Positions 6,725 to 14,007 of a stretch of 14,007 nucleotides of DNA are shown piece after piece (within the stretch, counting starts at the first letter, position 1; the number at the start of each line of letters is the position of its first letter). The translations under genes were made by a program, and so were the position numbers. Origin of the DNA: an uncultured Bacilli bacterium (GTDB lineage Bacteria > Bacillota_I > Bacilli_A > RF39 > UBA660); NCBI GenBank assembly GCA_934132925.1, contig CAKPAL010000021.1:1-14007 (forward strand), given 5' to 3'. The notes beneath the pieces are model-generated. The model was given only the letters and a program-made list of their open reading frames with translations. It was not told the origin of the DNA and did no database searches.

Positions 6725-8526
6725 CCCCTAGCAACTCCTCTCAAATTACCAAAACTTCTATCTAAGCAATTAACAATATTTCTATATTGTTCCTCAGTCA
6801 ATATACTATTTTTACATATAGCGTAAAGTATTGAACTATAAGTACCAGCCATTCGATTTTTAATTAAGGTTTCATATATTCTAAGTACTTTAAATCTAGA
6901 TATAATTACTCCATTAAAATCGTATCTTAAATCATCAACCTTATATTCTTCAATCGACTTAACAAAATAGTTATTAATAGCGAGTATTATTGGACCAGCA
7001 TTTCTATCTTTATTAACTATTTCATCATATATTGGATTAAAACCAGGTATATATTGGCTAACAATATCTTGTTTATTATCACGATTAATTCCATAACCAT
7101 TTTTAGAATCATTAGAAATTTTACCTAAAAATTCAATGTTTTGCGTTCTTCTTTCGCTATATATTGGATCACCTAGTTGACTTGCCTTTACAATACGATA
7201 AAATATTAAGTCATCAGGTCTTCTATTAACATATGAGAAGTTTGATAAAATGTATCTATAACAGCCAAGTTCAATAAATTTGTCAATTGCGGATAATGGA
7301 TCAGTTGCAGTTAATGAGTATAATGTTCTAGTATACACACTTTCAGGTATACCATAAAATTCAAAGCAATCAAAATTTTCTTTAACTTTTTGGGAAGGAG
7401 TTCCAAGCAAAGTCTTACATTTAGTTATTACTAAATTAATATCAATTTCCTTTTCTAATAATAACTCTCTATTTCTTACATAATTATCAAAGGCACCAAT
7501 AATCGAAGCGTTTCCATGGTTTTCTCCACCTGGTCCTCTAGAACTAGTTTCTTTTCTTTTATATTGCCTTTTACCATTAATAAATATTGATGGGGTATCT
7601 AAGTATTCACCAAATACTTTTTCTAAGGATAAGCCATCGGAAATACCTATATTAAATTGACTCTTATTTTTTTCAATATCAAATTTAATATTTTCAATAA
7701 TTGTAGTCATAATAGAGCCACTAGAATTAATAAATATTTGTGTCAATTTACGACTGGTGCCTTTTATGTATATACTAAGGTTATTACTTGCTAAAACATC
7801 AAGAATTTCTCTGATATTTTCAATTCTGCCATAATTAAGTAGTTCATTTTTATCGTGTTCTTTGAAATCATCAAAGTCATAACCATACTCTTTAAATAAA
7901 TCAACTATTTTTTCTCTATCGATACCAGTCTCTTCAATAACTAAAATATCTTCTTCTTGCTCTTCTTTTTCGTTGGAATTGATTTTGGTCAAAGATAACA
8001 GACTTATTTCTTGAACAACTGCTATTTGCTCTTCAATTGGTAAAATAGATTCTTTAAAAATATTAACAATATCTGTAATATCATTTGAATTTAGGTAACC
8101 TTTATTGTTATAAAGGGCAGTGATTTTTTTAATTACTTCATCTATCTTTTCTAGTTTATTGTTAATGTCCTTTAATGTTGGATTACAATCAATAATATAT
8201 TTTTTAATTACACTCATTTGATTGATTAATTCTCTCATAATATTAGATATATCCAACTTTTGTTCATCAGTAAGTGGGAAAAATGAAAGTTTTGATAAGT
8301 TTTTATACATTTCTAGTTTTTCAATTATTTCAATGCTAATATTGGTAAAGGTATTATCTATTTCTTCTATGGATAAACCACTAATTTTTAATGGAGTAAC
8401 TTCAACGGCAGATAATTTATTAGCAAAATCATCAAAAGGTTGTACTAATTCTTTTGTTTTAGTTTCTAACTCATTAGAAAGATCGGTTCTAACTTTATTT
8501 AAAACACTAATTATTTTATCTTCCAT
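6721..8526 (-). CDS. Gene C: large helical protein of unknown function
   Basis: The start at 8526 (601 aa) is preferred because GGAGG, encoded by the last Trp and Arg codons of gene B, lies 5 nt upstream; an ATG 4 codons earlier overlaps B and has no SD. Residues 1-185 look like long amphipathic helices, followed by an acidic linker (EKEEQEEDILVIEE, about 186-199). From about 205 there are helical modules (IVDLFKEYGYDFDDF, IREILDVLASNNL), then a Gly-rich stretch SSRGPGGENHG (328-338). A second helical block (340-455) contains FDCFEFYGI and AIDKFIELGCYRYI. These recall mTERF-like or other helical-repeat scaffolds and resemble gene D in style. I see no Walker, nuclease or HD motif, signal peptide or membrane helix. 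It is probably a cytoplasmic scaffold or nucleic-acid-binding partner of B. Confidence 0.75.
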   Translation of the reverse strand: MEDKIISVLNKVRTDLSNELETKTKELVQPFDDFANKLSAVEVTPLKISGLSIEEIDNTFTNISIEIIEKLEMYKNLSKLSFFPLTDEQKLDISNIMRELINQMSVIKKYIIDCNPTLKDINNKLEKIDEVIKKITALYNNKGYLNSNDITDIVNIFKESILPIEEQIAVVQEISLLSLTKINSNEKEEQEEDILVIEETGIDREKIVDLFKEYGYDFDDFKEHDKNELLNYGRIENIREILDVLASNNLSIYIKGTSRKLTQIFINSSGSIMTTIIENIKFDIEKNKSQFNIGISDGLSLEKVFGEYLDTPSIFINGKRQYKRKETSSRGPGGENHGNASIIGAFDNYVRNRELLLEKEIDINLVITKCKTLLGTPSQKVKENFDCFEFYGIPESVYTRTLYSLTATDPLSAIDKFIELGCYRYILSNFSYVNRRPDDLIFYRIVKASQLGDPIYSERRTQNIEFLGKISNDSKNGYGINRDNKQDIVSQYIPGFNPIYDEIVNKDRNAGPIILAINNYFVKSIEEYKVDDLRYDFNGVIISRFKVLRIYETLIKNRMAGTYSSILYAICKNSILTEEQYRNIVNCLDRSFGNLRGVARG

Positions 8527-8528
8527 AT

Positions 8529-10541
8529 TTACCTCCATAAACTTTCATCATCCAACTTTTTAAATGGATCCTTATATAATCTTTCGCAATACTTTTCAGA
8601 ATCATCAATAAGTCCAGCAGCTGCTTTAAAACTTGCATCATCAAAGTCAGTTCTAAATAAATTAAGTATATATCTAATACTATCTATTTCCTTTGCTATT
8701 CTTCTATTAAATTCTGTATAAGTATCTTTTGAACCACTAACTTTAGCAGAACATCCAATAATCAAAAGAACATCAGCCTTTTCTAAACCATAGGCCTCTT
8801 TAATTTTTTCTTGATTACTTGCGGTTAATGATAACTTTGTGTAGGCAAATCTAGCATTAACTTTTCTCAAACGATATGGTTTAACTTCCTCACTATAATC
8901 TTTAATTTTCTTGTCAGGTAAAAGATTTCTATTATTAGTTTCAGGGCTACTAATATAAGTATAAAAATCATTTACACTAAAGCCATGTAACCCATTTGCT
9001 ACATCTTTCATTACTTCTTTGTGTGTTTCACATATTTCCGCTTGATCATCAACAATACTATAATTACCATCGCTAAGTGGTAAGAATACAAATAAGGTTT
9101 TCCTTTCAGGAGTATACTGCTTGGCTATACCATCAGTATTTGTTTTATCAGTATTATCTTTTGTTCCATTTATTAATTCATATTGCTTATTTAATCTCCT
9201 TAAAATGTCTCTAATTTCTGTCATTTGACTAATAAGACAACTATTTATATCGTCTTGCAATCCAGATTTAATATATTCTTTTTCTATACTGCGATTTTCT
9301 GAGTATTCACTATAAACTTCATAAAATCTTCTAATTAAAGTAATATATTCAACATAATCTAGAGAAAATTTGGAACTTATTTCTATCTTGATATCATTAT
9401 TTTCTTCAATTAAATTTCTTATGCTTTCAATCATATTTCTGTCTTTTTCTTCTAAGTTATTGTAATGTTCAAGTTCCTTGCTAGTAATTTCTAAATACTT
9501 TTCAATTTCCTTTTTCTCTTCTTCAGAAAAATCAGCAATTTGACTTACAAATTCAACTTCTCTCTCTTTATTATATTCTTCATCAAATATGGTTATAATG
9601 TATTTAAATATAGTTATTATAGTATCTTTATTATTTTCAAAGTTTGGTATTAGATTAACTTTTAAATCCTCTAGGATAAGATTAAATTTATCATCAGTAG
9701 AATCATATACTGACTTTCTATTTTCTAGAGAATAATCATCACTAAGTAAATCTACTAAGACATCGTGTGTTAGATCTATATCGTGTGTTAAGGTATTGAT
9801 TATTTCTAACATGCGATAATAAATTTTATTTTCATCTTCAGATAATGTGAATTTTACCTCTTTTATTTCATCTTTAGGTTCTTCTACTTTGTTTCTGTTT
9901 TGTTCTTTAATCTGCTCCTTTATTTTTTTAGCATTATTCTTTTTAATTGTTTCTTCTTTAGCAACTCTTAATTTTCTCAATTTTTCGGCATAATCGATAC
10001 TATCTTTAGAAAATAAAACAGTTAAGTCTAAGACAATATTCTTATCTAAAGTTGATCCTTTTAGAAAGTCAAAAAATTTTTTTAGTTCTTCTTCACTTAG
10101 ATGTCTTATAATTTGCCCATCTTTAATTAAACATAAATATTCTTCATAATCAGAAATTTTATAATCTACTTCTGATTTTTTTCTCATAATATCTTCTTTT
10201 AATCCTTCAATTTTTTTTGACACCAAGGTATTAATCTTATTTAAATATTCTTCTGCTTGTAATCTTTGTGGAACACCTACCAACTTATCATCTTTGATTA
10301 TGATTATTGCTTGATTTGTTTTTTCAATAATTGTTTCGACATCTTCATCAGTGAAAATAGAATCTAAGCAACTCCTAAAGTCATTTGAATTAATACTTTC
10401 ATAATTATTGGTAGTTAAAAGATTATATACTACTTCTAATTTAGCAATAAGTTGCTGATTTTGGTCAATAATTTTTTTATTTTCTAATATATTGTTAATC
10501 TTCGTCTCTATATACTTTTTCAATTCATTCAAACTATTCAT
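8529..10541 (-). CDS. Gene B: long coiled-coil protein with a C-terminal globular domain, function unknown
   Basis: The 670-aa product starts with long charged helices (residues 1-150), then a Lys/Glu-rich coiled coil around 190-230 (KEETIKKNNAKKIKEQIKEQ) and further acidic helices to about 455. A polar linker (GTKDNTDKTNTDG) leads to a globular mixed alpha/beta domain at 479-670. That domain begins KTLFVFLPLSDGNYSIVDD and contains RLRKVNARFAYTKLSL and ADVLLIIGCSAKVSG, then an all-helical end. I recognise no family. There is no P-loop, transmembrane helix or signal peptide. SD AGGAGA lies inside the last codons of gene A, and the ATG follows A's stop by 2 nt, so translation is coupled to A. 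The architecture suggests an elongated sensor or scaffold with a C-terminal effector domain; this is inference. Confidence 0.8.
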   Translation of the reverse strand: MNSLNELKKYIETKINNILENKKIIDQNQQLIAKLEVVYNLLTTNNYESINSNDFRSCLDSIFTDEDVETIIEKTNQAIIIIKDDKLVGVPQRLQAEEYLNKINTLVSKKIEGLKEDIMRKKSEVDYKISDYEEYLCLIKDGQIIRHLSEEELKKFFDFLKGSTLDKNIVLDLTVLFSKDSIDYAEKLRKLRVAKEETIKKNNAKKIKEQIKEQNRNKVEEPKDEIKEVKFTLSEDENKIYYRMLEIINTLTHDIDLTHDVLVDLLSDDYSLENRKSVYDSTDDKFNLILEDLKVNLIPNFENNKDTIITIFKYIITIFDEEYNKEREVEFVSQIADFSEEEKKEIEKYLEITSKELEHYNNLEEKDRNMIESIRNLIEENNDIKIEISSKFSLDYVEYITLIRRFYEVYSEYSENRSIEKEYIKSGLQDDINSCLISQMTEIRDILRRLNKQYELINGTKDNTDKTNTDGIAKQYTPERKTLFVFLPLSDGNYSIVDDQAEICETHKEVMKDVANGLHGFSVNDFYTYISSPETNNRNLLPDKKIKDYSEEVKPYRLRKVNARFAYTKLSLTASNQEKIKEAYGLEKADVLLIIGCSAKVSGSKDTYTEFNRRIAKEIDSIRYILNLFRTDFDDASFKAAAGLIDDSEKYCERLYKDPFKKLDDESLWR

Positions 10542-10543
10542 AA

Positions 10544-11056
10544 CTATCTCCTATTATAATTATCTTTATAATTATCTTTATAATTATCTTTGTATGTATT
10601 TAAAACAAATTTTTTTACACTATCATATTCGTTATCAAAAAGTTCACATGATGCATTATAAAAATTAATGTCTAATTTTAATATAGATTGAAGTTCACAT
10701 ATACATTTTTTCAAAAAGGGAACATAGCCGTTAAAAACACTATCATCATAATTAACTATTAATCCAATATCGTTAAGTATACTGTTGACATGATCAACTA
10801 TTTTTTTATTATCACACTTTTTAATAGCAGTCTTTATAATCATAATTTCTTTCTTAATCTTTTCTTTATCAGATAAGTTTCTATTTCCTATTGTATATAT
10901 TTCATTCTCAAATTTTTCTAATTCATTGTAATCAAATTTAGCTAATTTTGAATAATTGGAATACAGTCTCAAAAAACTTTTAAGTTTAACTTCATCTTTT
11001 TCAGTAGCTAAATATTTCTTAATGACCATTAAATCAATATTATTTTCTTTTTCCAT
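10544..11056 (-). CDS. Gene A: small helical protein with KDNY repeats, function unknown
   Basis: The 170-aa first gene of the operon is predicted almost entirely alpha-helical and matches no family I know. Its core (residues 10-150) has amphipathic helices such as LKSFLRLYSNYSKLAKF and VPFLKKCICELQSILKL, with three cysteines. The tail carries three KDNY units encoded by a perfect 12-bp tandem repeat, then NRR. The ATG has SD AGAGGTG 5 nt upstream and an extended -10 promoter (11101-11093), about 45 nt before the start. The stop TAG lies within the initiation region of gene B. Only 73 bp separate it from the stop of the hybrid kinase gene, which has no terminator of its own, so read-through from the kinase is possible. 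Confidence 0.75.
   Translation of the reverse strand: MEKENNIDLMVIKKYLATEKDEVKLKSFLRLYSNYSKLAKFDYNELEKFENEIYTIGNRNLSDKEKIKKEIMIIKTAIKKCDNKKIVDHVNSILNDIGLIVNYDDSVFNGYVPFLKKCICELQSILKLDINFYNASCELFDNEYDSVKKFVLNTYKDNYKDNYKDNYNRR
10555..10590 (-). repeat. Three perfect 12-bp tandem repeats in gene A
   Basis: The plus-strand unit TATAATTATCTT occurs three times without error (10555-10566, 10567-10578, 10579-10590). It encodes KDNY repeats at the C-terminus of gene A. The unit length is a multiple of three, so copy-number change would alter tail length but not the frame. Confidence 0.9.
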
Positions 11057-11092
11057 AATTCACCTCTATTTTCTCCATAAATATTCAATATT

Positions 11093-11101
11093 ATTATATC
11101 A
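11093..11101 (-). promoter_or_regulatory. Extended -10 promoter of the A-D operon
   Basis: TGATATAAT on the minus strand (11101-11093) is a perfect extended -10 element; the best -35-like string (TTGCTT, 11125-11120) is 21 bp upstream, too far for a normal spacer. Transcription would start near 11086, leaving about 30 nt of leader before the ATG at 11056. Confidence 0.6.
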
Positions 11102-11127
11102 TAATTACTTAAAATATAAAAGCAATA

Positions 11128-11159
11128 TATTATTTCAAGTACTTATTTATCTTATTCAT
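11128..11159. repeat. Direct repeat, right copy, at the 3' end of the hybrid kinase gene
   Basis: This copy encodes the last residues of the kinase (MNKINKYLK and stop) and ends 2 nt past its TAA. It matches 6404-6435 at 31 of 32 positions. Unlike the left copy it is not followed by the second arm of a hairpin, so the kinase gene has no terminator of its own here. Confidence 0.75.
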
Positions 11160-12911
11160 CAAATCATCTTTATCAATAGGTTTTATAATATAATCACTAA
11201 AACCACTATCTTTATAAATATCATCATATATAATATTACTATTCTTAGTAAGAAGTATAACCTTAGTATCAAATCCTTTTATTTTATTAAGTTTATTCAT
11301 AACACTAATACCATTCATATAAGGCATATCTTCATCTAATAATATTAAATCATACTTATCTCCTTTTCTAATTCTATCTAGGGCTTCTTTACCTAAATTA
11401 GAACTATCATATAGTATATTATGTTTATCTAATATTTTACTAATTAATTTAATACTAGAATTATTATCATCTATAATTAATATCTTTTTATTATTAACAT
11501 AATTATCATAATTATCTTTATTATTATCAGTATATATCTTTTGATCTAATATAATAGTAACAATAGTTCCTTTATTATATTCACTACTTATAAGTAAATT
11601 ACCACCCATTATATTAATAGTCTTTCTAGCACCATATAAACTATTTTGATCTTTAGTATTTTTATTTAAACACTTATCTAAGTCCTCAGCTTTTATACCA
11701 ATACCAGAATCTTCTATCTTTATAATTAATCTAACTATATCTTTTTTAAATATAGCATTAACAGATAACTCTACATATCCTTTATCAGTATATTTATAAG
11801 AATTACCTATAATAGTATTTAATACATTCTTTAAATTAATACTATCTCCATATAAAGTATTAGGAAGATTACTATCTATATTAAATCTAAAACTAATATC
11901 TTTATCTTCAAATAACCCTTTATTTTTACTTATAACTTCTTTAAGTAATAACTTAATATTATATTTATTTTTAACAGTCTTAACATTAATATCATCAATT
12001 ACATCAATATTATATATATTATTAGCCATACTATATAACTTGTTATTAGAAGATATTATCTCTCTAGCAAAGAATCTATTTTCTTCTAGATTATTACTAT
12101 TTAGTATTACTTCAGAAGATTTATTAATATCACTAGCAATACTCTTAACCTCATTCATCATATTATATATAAGCATACTTTTATCTTCATTAGCAGCATC
12201 CGCTATTTTTTTAGACATATGTATCTCTTCAAGTAATTTCTTATCTGGATTCTCTATTGTAAAATACATAATTACTGTAATAAATGCTTCCATCGAAGTA
12301 AAAGCAAGGATTTCAGGATGAAGTTTTTGAACTATTCCAACTAGAACACCTATTACCATATATACATATATAGGTAAATATTTTTTACTTTTAATATTTT
12401 TAAAATTTCTAATTAAGCAAGTAAACATAAGTATAATATACAATGTACTACTAATAAAAACAATGTTGACACTAGGCCCATACGAATACATAACATATCC
12501 TAAATTGTTTATGTTAAACTGAACTGGTAAAACAAAGATTAAAAACATTGTTATTACATCTATTACAATATGAAAAATAGAAACTTTTTTTAGATATGAC
12601 TTTAATTCATTCTTTTCTTTCTTTGAAGAAATTAAAAATACATACACACTAAATACAGAACACCAAATAGTTAATTCAACTAGAAAAAGTTTATTTAATA
12701 TCGTATAAAATACTAAATAATCTTTAGCATATCCAGCAAATATTGTACAAAACAATTCCAAAATTATACCAATAAAATTAATGATAATAAGTTTTGAATA
12801 CACTTTATTTTCAAGCGTTTTAATTTTATCTTTTGAAAAATATGCAATCATCAATAATATACTATAAAAGAAACTTATTATCGTTAAAAATATTGTAGTA
12901 TTTATTTTCAT
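11130..12911 (-). CDS. Seven-helix hybrid sensor histidine kinase, phospho-acceptor His replaced by Asn
   Basis: The start is the ATG at 12911 (593 aa), 8 nt after AGAGG; a GTG 3 codons upstream is part of the SD region. Residues 1-220 hold about seven membrane helices. The dimerization segment ADAANEDKSMLIYNMMNEVK aligns with the usual AKSxFLxxMSHEIR pattern, but Asn253 sits where the phosphorylated His should be. The ATPase domain keeps the N box (NTIIGNSYKYT, about 365-374) and G1 box (EDSGIGI, about 400-406). The G2 box is degraded (SLYGARKTINIMGG), so autophosphorylation is doubtful. The C-terminal receiver (477-593) looks intact: Asp481/Asp482, phospho-acceptor Asp526 in LLDEDMPYMNG, Thr555 and Lys577. 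It probably passes or titrates signals through the receiver with a partner kinase. Input signal and targets are unknown. Confidence 0.85.
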   Translation of the reverse strand: MKINTTIFLTIISFFYSILLMIAYFSKDKIKTLENKVYSKLIIINFIGIILELFCTIFAGYAKDYLVFYTILNKLFLVELTIWCSVFSVYVFLISSKKEKNELKSYLKKVSIFHIVIDVITMFLIFVLPVQFNINNLGYVMYSYGPSVNIVFISSTLYIILMFTCLIRNFKNIKSKKYLPIYVYMVIGVLVGIVQKLHPEILAFTSMEAFITVIMYFTIENPDKKLLEEIHMSKKIADAANEDKSMLIYNMMNEVKSIASDINKSSEVILNSNNLEENRFFAREIISSNNKLYSMANNIYNIDVIDDINVKTVKNKYNIKLLLKEVISKNKGLFEDKDISFRFNIDSNLPNTLYGDSINLKNVLNTIIGNSYKYTDKGYVELSVNAIFKKDIVRLIIKIEDSGIGIKAEDLDKCLNKNTKDQNSLYGARKTINIMGGNLLISSEYNKGTIVTIILDQKIYTDNNKDNYDNYVNNKKILIIDDNNSSIKLISKILDKHNILYDSSNLGKEALDRIRKGDKYDLILLDEDMPYMNGISVMNKLNKIKGFDTKVILLTKNSNIIYDDIYKDSGFSDYIIKPIDKDDLMNKINKYLK

Positions 12912-12937
12912 TTTAAACACCTCTTTATTCTATAAAA

Positions 12938-12946
12938 ATTATACCA
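12938..12946 (-). promoter_or_regulatory. Extended -10 promoter of the hybrid kinase gene
   Basis: TGGTATAAT on the minus strand (12946-12938) is an extended -10 box; the sequence 17 bp upstream (TTTCTT) is a poor -35. Transcription would begin about 20 nt before the ATG at 12911. Confidence 0.6.
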
Positions 12947-12958
12947 TAATTCAAAATC

Positions 12959-12984
12959 AAAAGAAAGCCTTATTTAGTGCTTTC
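12959..12984 (-). terminator. Terminator of the acyl-CoA synthetase-like gene
   Basis: GAAAGC pairs with GCTTTC (12984-12979 with 12968-12963) around a 10-nt loop, followed by TTTT (12962-12959). The stop codon of the synthetase gene (12972-12970) lies in the loop. The stem is short (6 bp), so its strength is uncertain. Confidence 0.6.
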
Positions 12985-14007
12985 CTCTAACTTTTTTATC
13001 CTCATTTTTTCTACTTTTTTATAATCAACTTTGCCAACAGATGTAAGTGGTAAATCTTCTTCAAAAATAAAATCTTCTGGTTGTGAATATTCAGGAAGAG
13101 TATTTTTACATAGCTTTATCAATTCTTCTTTTAATTCTTTGAGTTCACTTACATTATCCTTCTTTATAACAATATGTGCTTCAGGAGAAAAACCATATGT
13201 CTGATCAGGAATAGAAATAACACAACAGTTTTCAACTTTAGGGTGACTTACAATAATTCCTTCAATATATGAGGGATATAATTTAAAGCCACCATGAGTA
13301 AACATTCTTTTATATCTTCCTTTAAAAAATAGAAAACCATCTTCATCAATTAAACCTACATCTTCAGAATGAATCCATCTTTTACCATCACTATGTATTT
13401 TTATAACTTTACTCTCTTCTTCTTCATTATCTAAATAACCAAGCATTTCAGTTGGACCAGTTATACATATTTCTCCTTCTTCGCCATACTTTAATTCTTT
13501 ATCAGTACCTCTTTCAAATATACCATAAGTATTAAGTGGAAGTGGAATACCTAAACTGGTAAATTTATTAACATTACCCATACAAGTTACTGAAGTACCA
13601 GATAACTCTGTCATACCAAATCCCTTATCTATACTACCACTAGAATTATGATTCTTTAAAAAGTCTTTAACTTCTTGTTCTTGTGTTCTTGTAAAAGATT
13701 CTCCTCCTACTCCAATATGTTTAATACATTTCCAATTCATTGAATCTGCTTTTCTATCTTCAATAAAATGTTCAACATAAGTAGGAACAGTAGCAGTATG
13801 ATTAGGTTTATATTTAATCATGAACTCTGTAAACTCTTTAGGAGATAATATAGGAGCAATAATATTAGTCATACCTAAACACATAGGCATATGAATGGTA
13901 ACAACAATACCATATGCTACAAATGGAACTATACCATTTAAGAAAGTATCACCTTTATTATAATTAGCATTAAGTGATTTATATTGAATAGCCATAGCAT
14001 TAAAGTT
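12970..14007 (-). CDS. AMP-forming acyl-CoA synthetase-like ligase, N-terminal part outside the window
   Basis: The frame stays open to the right edge (four more codons beyond the first visible Met), so this is the C-terminal part, about 345 residues, of an ANL-superfamily enzyme. Such enzymes adenylate a carboxylic acid with ATP and pass it to a thiol, usually CoA. Visible core motifs are GFGMTELSGT (about residue 130 of the visible part, the aromatic-GxTE motif), YGEEGEICITGP, RWIHSEDVGLIDEDGFLFF with the ribose-binding Asp, GRYKRMF at the hinge, GGFKLYPSYIE, and LTSVGKVDYKKVE with the catalytic Lys near the C-terminus. The usual Ser/Thr/Gly-rich ATP loop must lie upstream, outside the window. 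The acid used cannot be told from this part; a fatty or aryl acid is equally possible. The motifs look intact. Confidence 0.9.
   Translation of the reverse strand, partial: NFNAMAIQYKSLNANYNKGDTFLNGIVPFVAYGIVVTIHMPMCLGMTNIIAPILSPKEFTEFMIKYKPNHTATVPTYVEHFIEDRKADSMNWKCIKHIGVGGESFTRTQEQEVKDFLKNHNSSGSIDKGFGMTELSGTSVTCMGNVNKFTSLGIPLPLNTYGIFERGTDKELKYGEEGEICITGPTEMLGYLDNEEEESKVIKIHSDGKRWIHSEDVGLIDEDGFLFFKGRYKRMFTHGGFKLYPSYIEGIIVSHPKVENCCVISIPDQTYGFSPEAHIVIKKDNVSELKELKEELIKLCKNTLPEYSQPEDFIFEEDLPLTSVGKVDYKKVEKMRIKKLEESTK

Noticed and set aside
6721..8526. Reading TGA as Trp, as in Mycoplasma
   Set aside because: Gene C ends in TGA exactly at an ATGA overlap with gene D, TGG is used for Trp throughout, and all recognisable families are full length with TGA as stop.
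8529..10541. SMC/Rad50-like ATPase (Wadjet- or Gabija-type) suggested by the coiled coils of gene B
   Set aside because: No Walker A, Walker B or ABC signature is visible in B or C, so these known defence types do not fit.
10555..10590. Phase-variable switch by frameshift in gene A
   Set aside because: The 12-bp unit is a multiple of three, so repeat changes cannot shift the frame.
11040..11078. A 12-codon ORF (ATG at 11078) overlapping the start of gene A in another frame
   Set aside because: It has no SD of its own and lies across the SD of gene A; its ATG is probably chance in AT-rich sequence.
11130..11339. Plus-strand ORF opposite the 3' end of the kinase gene and gene A
   Set aside because: Its composition is Ile/Phe/Tyr-rich without domain features, and it crosses two well-supported minus-strand genes and their promoter.
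1..14007. tRNA, rRNA, CRISPR array or insertion sequence
   Set aside because: I saw no cloverleaf with conserved T-loop, no regularly spaced repeats and no transposase or integrase motifs on either strand.

Overview
This is a strongly AT-rich, gene-dense bacterial window. Strong Shine-Dalgarno (SD) sites, sigma-70 type promoters, a T-box leader and the protein families point to a low-GC member of the Bacillota, most likely an uncultured gut lineage of Bacilli close to the Mollicutes (RF39-like). That placement is inference. TGG encodes Trp and TGA ends one gene, so the standard bacterial code applies, not the Mycoplasma code. Eleven of the twelve genes lie on the minus strand.

Left part (1-5739). 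A plus-strand gene encodes a membrane-anchored DUF1287 protein. It converges on a five-helix membrane protein, and the two stop codons overlap inside one bidirectional terminator. To the right is a T-box-controlled operon: a canonical promoter, a threonine-type T-box leader, a 96-aa unknown protein, then threonyl-tRNA synthetase without its usual N-terminal TGS domain. Next comes a fusion of a SpoT/MESH1-like HD hydrolase with a P-loop kinase.

Centre (5740-11127). A small HTH-WYL regulator lies just downstream of a tight four-gene operon, called A-B-C-D here (170, 670, about 601 and 98 aa; transcribed from 11056 to 6428). I do not recognise A or B, and see only possible helical-repeat similarity in C and D. 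Junctions are 2-nt gaps or an ATGA overlap, so the genes are probably translationally coupled. The block is flanked by a 32-nt direct repeat with one mismatch. One copy covers the 3' end of the neighbouring hybrid kinase gene; the other lies just after gene D and forms part of a terminator. The A-D block therefore looks like a cassette inserted at the 3' end of the kinase gene, between that gene and its former terminator. This is the best candidate for an undescribed system here. It has no visible recombinase, nuclease or ATPase motif.

Right part (11128-14007). A seven-helix hybrid sensor has asparagine where the phospho-accepting histidine should be, a degraded G2 box and an intact receiver domain. 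At the right edge is an AMP-forming acyl-CoA synthetase-like gene whose N-terminal part lies outside the window.

Intergenic space is short. Several terminators have the stop codon of the upstream gene inside the hairpin, and four promoters appear to be of the extended -10 type (TGnTATAAT or TGnTAAAAT).
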